The notes beneath the pieces are model-generated. The model was not told the origin of the DNA. It saw nothing but the letters and a program-made list of their open reading frames with translations, and did no database searches. DNA of 64,000 nucleotides from assembly GCF_000340215.1 (NCBI RefSeq), contig NW_006921539.1, forward strand, positions 2,880,056 to 2,944,055. Direction: 5' to 3'. This stretch comes from Pseudocercospora fijiensis CIRAD86 (taxonomy: Eukaryota > Ascomycota > Dothideomycetes > Mycosphaerellales > Mycosphaerellaceae). Shown here in pieces: positions 57,823 through 64,000 of the stretch. Each line of letters opens with the position of its first letter. The first letter of the stretch is position 1. Position numbers and translations under genes: made by a program.

Positions 57823-58691
57823 AGGGGGGCGTGTCTGCCAATTGCATTCATTTTGGGTTCAAGGGAGCGTGTAGGGGCTGGGCTCTAGAGGATGCAGACG
57901 TCGACTCGGGGAGATCGTATATGTTGGCTCAGACGTTGGCGATGGGCTTGAAGTGCCATTTCCATTTGAATTAGGCACATGTCTGAATGAAAGGAATGTT
58001 CGACAGTGATGGAGTATTCAGGAGCGCAAGTCCTGTGCAGTGGACGGACGAGTGGTCTCCTAATGGGTTTGTATAACTCTGGATGCACATCTGAGCTCTG
58101 CTACGGAGTGATGTCCGTCTCAGAATGGAGTGCCTATGCGCTGCTCGATGTCGAGGTGCTCAGGGAGTGATGTCAAAGGGCCTCGGGAGTCGGGACTTGT
58201 GCGGGTCGGAGATGACATGGATGCTTGAGGAAGGAGCGGCCGAGGGGCATTAGAATATTTTTCAGAGGGGCATTATTACTTTTCAAGAGTTGCACCGAGA
58301 AGCACGCCTTTCGGCTCGCCATTCTCGATTCTGCCCCCAGCCGCCGCGCCAGCTTACGTGATCGATCTCGTGTTCTGGAAGACTCCCATGTGCAAGTGAC
58401 ATTGACATTACTCCCATCGCCATCGCCATCGCCATCGCCATCGCCATCCCTATCGCTATCGACACATGCACCCACTTCCGTCCGAAGAATAAAATTGCAC
58501 TTATCTGACACATTTCCCTTCGAGTCGCCAAGCTGTTCTCCTCTGCCTTTCGCCGCGCAGCCTTGCGCCCTCTCCGAAGCAGCATCACTCTCCCTGTCGC
58601 CGCACTCGCCGCCCTCTACAAGCCCAATAGCACCAGCATACCGTCGTCTGCTTCTGCACTCAACTCCCCGCTCCTCCAACACACGCGCAAC
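57823..58691 (+). promoter_or_regulatory. SIN3 3' flank and TRR1 upstream region
   Basis: Holds a CCATCG microsatellite (about 58,411-58,450, seven or so units). Nearer TRR1 a frame runs from about 58,499 into the TRR1 start without an ATG (see findings). Nothing else is supported. Confidence 0.5.
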
Positions 58692-59759
58692 ATGCACTCC
58701 AAGCTGGTCATAATAGGCTCCGGCCCCGCAGGCCACACTGCCGCCATCTATGCTGCCCGAGCAGATCTGAAGCCCGTCATGTACGAGGGCTTTCTTGCCC
58801 TTGGAATTGCTGCTGGCGGACAATTGACCACCACCGATGAGGTCGAAAACTTTCCCGGCTTCAAGATGATCAAGGGCACTACGCTCATGGACCAAATGCG
58901 CGCGCAAAGCGAAGAGTGCGGAACAGAAATCATCAGCCAGACTGTTGGCAAGGTCGACCTCAGCCAAAGGCCTTTCAAGTACTGGTTGCACCCCATGGGA
59001 GACGATGAGAACTTGGAAGAGGAAACACACACCACCGACAGTATCATCATTGCGACGGGTGCCAAGGCGCGAAGATTGGATCTGCCCGGTGAAGAGAAGT
59101 ACTGGGGGAATGGCGTGTCGGCATGCGCAGTCTGTGACGGCTCATTGCCAATCTTCCGCGAAAAGCCCTTGGTGGTCATTGGAGGTGGAGATAGTGCGGT
59201 AGAAGAGGCCTTGTACCTGACCAAGAAGGCTAGCAAGGTTTACGTCCTCGTGCGAAGAGACCAGCTCCGTGCCAGCAAGACCAATGCACGCAGACTTACC
59301 ACTCACCCTAAGGTTGAGGTCAAGTGGAATACGCAAGGTGTGGAGATCAAAGGAGACGAAGGTCCGCGAGGACTAATGAAGAGCATGGTCGTCAAGAATA
59401 ACAAGACTGGCGAGACCGAGGAGATCCAAGCCAATGGACTTTTCTACGCTGTCGGCCACGATCCAGCAACTCAGCTATTCAAGGGACAAGTCAAGATGGA
59501 TGAGGACAACTACATTATCAACACTCCTGGCACTACAAAGACGAGCGTGGAGGGTGTTTTCGCCGCCGGTGATGTGCAGGACAAGCACTACCGGCAGGCT
59601 GTGACATCAGCAGGCACCGGCTGCATGGCCGCGCTCGAGGCTGAGAAGTGGCTTGCCGAGAATGTCGACGACGTTCCGAACGGTGTTGAAGCCGACAACG
59701 TGGCGAAGAGACCAATCAATGGTGAAGCGCCCGAATATCGATCGAACCCACTATTGTAA
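58692..59759 (+). CDS. TRR1: Thioredoxin reductase (NADPH)
   Basis: FAD enzyme that reduces thioredoxin with NADPH; key to cytosolic redox control. Single exon, 355 aa from ATG 58,692 (MHSKLVIIGSGPAGHTAA). FAD Gly motif GSGPAG at about 9-14, redox pair CAVC at 145/148 (SACAVCDGSLPIF), NADPH motif GGGDSAVEEA near 165, and the C-terminal FAD motif GVFAAGDVQDKHYRQA. This is the low-molecular-weight bacterial/fungal type. After ENFPGF the usual insertion (DGI.G-like) is replaced by KMIKGTTLMD. The same frame is open upstream for about 64 codons, with a presequence-like composition but no ATG. Confidence 0.96.
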   Translation: MHSKLVIIGSGPAGHTAAIYAARADLKPVMYEGFLALGIAAGGQLTTTDEVENFPGFKMIKGTTLMDQMRAQSEECGTEIISQTVGKVDLSQRPFKYWLHPMGDDENLEEETHTTDSIIIATGAKARRLDLPGEEKYWGNGVSACAVCDGSLPIFREKPLVVIGGGDSAVEEALYLTKKASKVYVLVRRDQLRASKTNARRLTTHPKVEVKWNTQGVEIKGDEGPRGLMKSMVVKNNKTGETEEIQANGLFYAVGHDPATQLFKGQVKMDEDNYIINTPGTTKTSVEGVFAAGDVQDKHYRQAVTSAGTGCMAALEAEKWLAENVDDVPNGVEADNVAKRPINGEAPEYRSNPLL

Positions 59760-60411
59760 GGCAAGCGGCCCCTAGATTTTGGACCCCAAGAGAGGCTCAC
59801 ATCAAGCTCCCAGGACGGATCGTCCGAACAAGTCAGCATAAAGAGATGCGATACGGAGACTGCATGAGCGTATATACCCTGATAGACTTACAACACCCGC
59901 TTCGGATGTTTTTTTGCATGAATTGGTCAGAACGCTGCTCGCGCATTTCAAGCGAAACGGGGACGTCCCCAAATCCTATACCGTTATCTATTGACCTCAT
60001 TGGATCCAGCTTGAGTCATGACTTCGTGCTAATTTGAACTTTCAGCGGCGAATGTCATGCTCTGCCAGAGTGGGCTGGCGAATACAACATCACATCCTCC
60101 AAAGCAAGGAATTCTGTACAGAATACATTTTGCAGTTGCATGGTCAGAGGTAAGAAAAGTACAGCAGTGGAGCTCGAGAGCATTGGGTTGAAACTGAGCT
60201 CATCCACTAGCCTTACAACTCCCCTCCACCCTCTCACAACCCCTCGGACAAAGATAACTAGGATCATACTGCCACAAAAAGTAAGGATCCTGTTGGACAA
60301 AGGACTCTACATACCTTACCGCAAGCACACATTCTTAGCTATGTGAAAGGGCTTTATTATACGCAGGTATATGAAGCCACTAAAGCCTATAGCTAGAGTT
60401 AGTCCTGTATC
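59760..60411. other. TRR1 3' flank, no gene seen
   Basis: Intergenic DNA, not RIP-mutated. Only short frames are present and none has recognisable content. Confidence 0.5.
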
Positions 60412-60712
60412 TCAAAAATAATCAACTTTCCATAGATCCGTCTCATTCGTCAACACCTCCCCAATCAATCTCGTCGAAGTGCCAAGATCGAAAGATTCTC
60501 GCATCACCTCCATGCTTCCGATTCGGATCTGTCCCCAACCCTTCTCTATTAGCTTGTCGATGCTTGTCCCGTAGATATATTCTTTGAAGCCCGACCACCG
60601 GATTGCTGAAGCACACATGGGACAACTTTCTGCGTTTGTATAGAGACCTAGGGCTTGGAATGCAGATTGGGCTTGGGATGGGGTGTAGTTGTAGGGAGGG
60701 TCCTGTGGGTGA
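60412..60712 (-). pseudogene. 5'-truncated nucleoside deaminase (CMP/dCMP-type zinc domain) remnant
   Basis: The minus strand reads DPPYNYTPSQAQSAFQALG, then LYTNAESCPMCASAIRW and GFKEYIYGTSIDKLIEKGW, followed by GTSTRLIGEVLTNETD and a stop at 60,412. CPMC with ASAIRW is the second half of the zinc site of fungal tRNA-adenosine/guanine-type deaminases. Upstream of about 60,712 the frame is lost and the His-x-Glu half of the active site is missing. RIP-type DNA begins about 100 bp further on. So only the last exon remains, or the 5' part was replaced by repeats. It cannot be a complete enzyme. It may instead be the 3' exon of a gene with distant 5' exons, which I consider unlikely. Confidence 0.75.
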
Positions 60713-60829
60713 TGTCAGGACGTTGGTGCAGTTTAGGATTCGGGTAAATGCTCAAATGGGACTCATTGGCATAGTAATTACTGAGATAGGACAACATTGG
60801 CAACATTGCCTGGGATTTCTAAAATGGTA

Positions 60830-62030
60830 TAGTTTCATAACATTGGTACATACATTAGTATATTAATTACATATATAGGAATCCATTAATATAGAAATTA
60901 CTAAAATAGGAAATATTAGCACCTCCTACTCTATCTACGATTTTTCGCATCTATAGGGTACGTAGGCAAATACAGAAATTATTGTATCTATAGTACAGTT
61001 GTAAAGGCTTAAGGTTCGTACGGTATACCCTCTATTTCTGTACCCTATCGTTGTCGCCTTAAACAATAAGATAGGTCGCGCATCCTCGCTATATAGGATA
61101 TCGCGACTACTATACCTAAAAAGCAAAGTAGGATTTCTGTATTATATAAGATAGCGTATATAATGCTAAAATGCTACTTTAGCAAAACGCCTAGGAAAGT
61201 AAAGTCCTATACCCCTATCTAGTAAAATTCTAAGTAAAGTAAAGCTAAGTAAAGTCCTTCTATTTAGCTAAGGCATATACTATTATATAATACTAAACAT
61301 TACGTACGGTAAGGTTTAACAATATAATAGCAACTTCGATAGAATCGAATATTATATCGGGTAGTAGTATATATCTTCTTACGCCCTCTCGACTATATAC
61401 CCTCTTACCCTTATCTATAACACTACCTTAAATACAAGAACTACGTTAACGGTATAGGAAGTAACAATGCGCTCTAGTACGAAGTCTGTTGCTCGCTAGC
61501 AGTCGTAGCGGCTAATTAAGATCGGTATAGCAACCTCTATACTACGCGCCGCGCGCGCCGCTAACTTCCTGCCCGCCTAGGGCACTATAGAGGTCGCCGC
61601 TGCGGCGACGCTGCTAGGTCGTCTTCGATCTAGTAAGAAGTTATATATGTCTATCGCTAACCGTACTAAGTATACCGAGAGCAAGACTAACCGATTATAA
61701 ATAGCCGTCTCGATACGAAGAAGAAGAAGAACGAGGGCTACTAGGCTATTGTTTCGTTTCTGCTAGGGTTCTTAGTCTTAGTGCTAGCGGTATAGCTAGT
61801 TTCTCGCTCTAGTAGTCTATATATTTCTACTAGCTCTGCTTTTCCGCATTTTTAAACTAAAAACTATATTTAATATAGTTTACGTAGATCTAGAAGAGAT
61901 CTCTACGCCTTGCCTGCTCCGGCCCTTGTCTCGTCGTTATAGTATAGTACGTTTATTCTATTCCTATATTATTTAGCGATGTCGCTATTTTCCGTATTTA
62001 ATAGATAGACGAGCGAAGGTAGAAATTGCC
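60830..62030. other. RIP-mutated repeat region, no gene recognised
   Basis: CA/TG depletion returns at about 60,830. The motif ATTTCTGTA or its complement TACAGAAAT occurs at about 60,972, 61,037 and 61,133. No transposase or retroelement motif was recognised on either strand. Confidence 0.5.
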
Positions 62031-62039
62031 GCTACCTGC

Positions 62040-62490
62040 TAGATATTCGGTCGGGCCCGTCGCGAGGTCGAGGTTCTATATTAGCCTCGAGATTCCGCAT
62101 TTCTGTATCTAGTATAGGGACTAGCGGATACAGAAATTCGAGTTAGAATTAGTCTTTAGGTTCCGAATTACCCTCGAGGTTGCGAATTTCTATATTCGGT
62201 AGAATAACTAGTCGATATAGAAATTAAAGCTAGCCTCGAGGTTTAGCCTCGAGGTTTAGCCTCGAGGTTGCGAATTTCTGTATTTAATAGGTCGGCTAGC
62301 GGATACGGAAATTAAAACTAGCCTCGAGGTTTAGCCTCGAGGCTCCGAATTAGCCTCGAGGTTGCGAATTTCTATATTTAATATATCGGCTAGCGGATAC
62401 GGAAATTGAAACTAGCCTCTAGGTTTAGCCTCGAGGTTGCGAGTTTCTATATTTAATAGGTCGGCTAGCGGATACGGAAATTAGTTATCT
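62040..62490. repeat. Degenerate ~60-90 bp repeats with inverted AATTTC(T/C)GTAT arms
   Basis: About five copies of a unit: TTAGCCTCGAGGTT (itself sometimes doubled), GCGAATTTCTGTATTTAATA, GGTCGGCTAGCGGATACGGA, then AATT. The 11-bp arms AATTTCTGTAT and ATACGGAAATT are inverted within each unit, so each can form a hairpin with a ~20-bp loop. Confidence 0.75.
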
Positions 62491-63395
62491 TCTTAAGGCT
62501 TAGGCTCGGATAGTTTGCGAGATCCGGAACTCTAGAAACTCCTTAGACGTCGACTTATTAAGCAGTTAGTATATACCGTTCTATATTTACTCCTCTAGCG
62601 GGATACTTGCCGAGTTACTATGTCTACTATACCGGGAATAGTAAATAATTAGGGACGATATCGTAGATTAAACCTACGACTATTATATCGTAGAAAGTTT
62701 ACCTCGTCTATAATCTATACTATTAAGCTACTACGCGAGCGACAACTGTAAAGGCATATATATATATAAGAATTAATAGTTAGTATCTAATAGCGACGCG
62801 AGCCTGCTACTATACTAGTAGGTAAGGTTAGGAGTGCAGTCCCTCCTCTGCTTAGTTATTAGTAAATATCCTTTACCTAGAGGATTCAAATACTACGTAA
62901 AACCTCGGGCTTCGGCCTAGAACCCTAGGGGGTATCGCGCTTCCTTAAACATTAGTTCTAAAGCCCTCGGGCACAGCGTCGTAAGAGCTCTATTCCGAGA
63001 TACCTATATTAGATTAGGAGGTCTAATATTGTTAGACTAAGGTAACCCTACTTCGGCTAAAGTACCGCGTTAAAGTGAATTTACCCCTTACTAGAAAATC
63101 GAGAATAGTATAAGCCTAGCCTCTAGCTGCGATCGAGTTTCTATAGCCTCCTATAAAACTTAGACTTCTAGGCGGCAGAGGATGAGTCTTTTACCTTTTA
63201 CTCCTAAGGTAAGGTAAGTATTTTGCCCTTGCTATAAAGGCTATATAAGTCTCTTATTCTAAGGCAAGCAAGGTTAGTAAGTCTTCTGCTTTTGTCTTGT
63301 TACTGTAAGGCAAGGTAAGTTAGTCTCCTACTTCTGCCCTATTACCGGATTAACCTACAAATCTACCTAACCCTCTATATCCTTTTGCTTCTATT
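62491..63395. other. RIP-mutated sequence, no gene recognised
   Basis: Includes loosely repeated AAGGCAAGGTAAGT / TCTTCTGCTTTTG-like segments at about 63,205-63,345 that grade into the minisatellite to the right. I see no coding signature. Confidence 0.4.
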
Positions 63396-64000
63396 TAGAA
63401 TTTATGCCGTATCTTATACCGATGCCGTGTCTTACACCGATGCCGTGTCTTATACTAATACCGTGTCTTATATCGATGCCGCGTCTTATACCGATACCGC
63501 GTCCTTCTACTTCTACTTGTAATTTATAATATCCTTATACCGATGCCGTACCTTATACCGATGCCGTATCCTCCTGCTTTTGCTTCTGCTTGTAATTTAT
63601 AACATCCTTATACCGATGCCGTACCTTGTGCCGATGCCGTATCCTCCTGCTTTTGCTTCTACTTGTAATTTATAACATCCTTATACCGATGCCGTATCCT
63701 TCTGCTTTTGCTTCTGCCTATAATTTATAACATCCTTATACCGATACCGTATCCTTCTGCTTTTACTTCTGCTTGTAATTTATAACATCCTTATACCGAT
63801 GCCGTGTCCTTCTGCTTTTGCTTCTACTTGTAATTTATAACATCCTCGTACCTAGGCCGTATCCTTCTACTTTTGCTTCTACTTGTAATTTATAACATCC
63901 TCGCATCGAGGCTATATCCTTTTGCCTATACCGATACCGTGTCCTTCTGCTTTTGCTTCTGTTTGTAATCTATAACATCCTCGCACCTAGGCTATATCCT
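63396..64000. repeat. Minisatellite: 18-bp then 55-bp units, reaching the window edge
   Basis: First, about five copies of an 18-bp unit (GATGCCGTGTCTTATACC-like, 63,408-63,505). Then a 55-bp unit in which AACATCC recurs at 63,674, 63,729, 63,784, 63,839 and 63,894, i.e. an exact 55-bp period. Longer variants (73 and 80 bp) hold extra copies of the 18-bp element. Each unit has CCGATGCCGTATCC, CTTCTGCTTTTGCTTCT and TGTAATTTATAAC. The array continues past position 64,000. Confidence 0.88.

Overview
The window looks like a fragment of a filamentous ascomycete (Pezizomycotina) chromosome, possibly a Dothideomycete, although the lineage is my inference. Introns are short (about 50-170 nt) with GT..AG ends. 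The genes are typical single-copy fungal genes (SIN3, HEM12, FCY1, TRR1, a HAUS6-like gene, a C2H2/fungal_trans regulator). The repeats carry a saturating CpA-to-TpA mutation signature: CA and TG are nearly absent, TA is in large excess, CpG is kept, and Gln codons have become TAG/TAA. This is the mark of repeat-induced point mutation (RIP).

Layout. (1) About 1-25.45 kb is a RIP-mutated nest of transposons. A minus-strand Helitron (Rep and helicase) runs off the left edge to about 5.46 kb. A plus-strand Ty3/gypsy retrotransposon (gag, protease, RT, integrase) spans about 7.1-22.6 kb and is split by a 9.94-kb hAT-family element at 11,386-21,325. A plus-strand MULE-like transposase remnant follows at about 23.9-25.3 kb. 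(2) 25.45-37.16 kb is a gene island holding a fungal hypothetical protein, a zinc-finger regulator and an HD-domain 5'-nucleotidase-like gene, all on the minus strand. (3) 37,163-40,420 is a pogo/Fot1-like element with TA duplications. (4) 40.5-49.1 kb holds a HAUS6-like gene (+), a peroxisomal AMP-forming acyl-CoA ligase (-), HEM12 (+) and FCY1 (-). (5) 49,096-52,375 is a second, different pogo-like element. (6) 52.8-59.8 kb holds SIN3 (+) and TRR1 (+), followed by a 5'-truncated deaminase remnant (-) at 60.4 kb. (7) About 60.8-64 kb is again RIP-mutated, with two minisatellite-like regions, one reaching the window edge.

The most unusual object is the hAT element. Besides a hAT transposase it carries two histone H3-like genes. 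The second has an H3-like tail with two GKAPRK motifs and a precise intron before the H3 fold. At least five introns in the element, plus its intergenic and subterminal parts, hold clusters of the palindromic-core motif TAGCCGGC/GCCGGCTA. The insertion is well supported: removing the element and one copy of its near-perfect 8-bp target duplication restores an uninterrupted Gln-Arg-Val-Lys reading through the gypsy integrase zinc-binding region. I know of no described hAT element with this cargo, but I could not search.

The two pogo elements each sit in the intergenic space between divergently transcribed genes, 133-158 bp from a start codon, so they may have altered the promoters of the HAUS6-like gene and FCY1.
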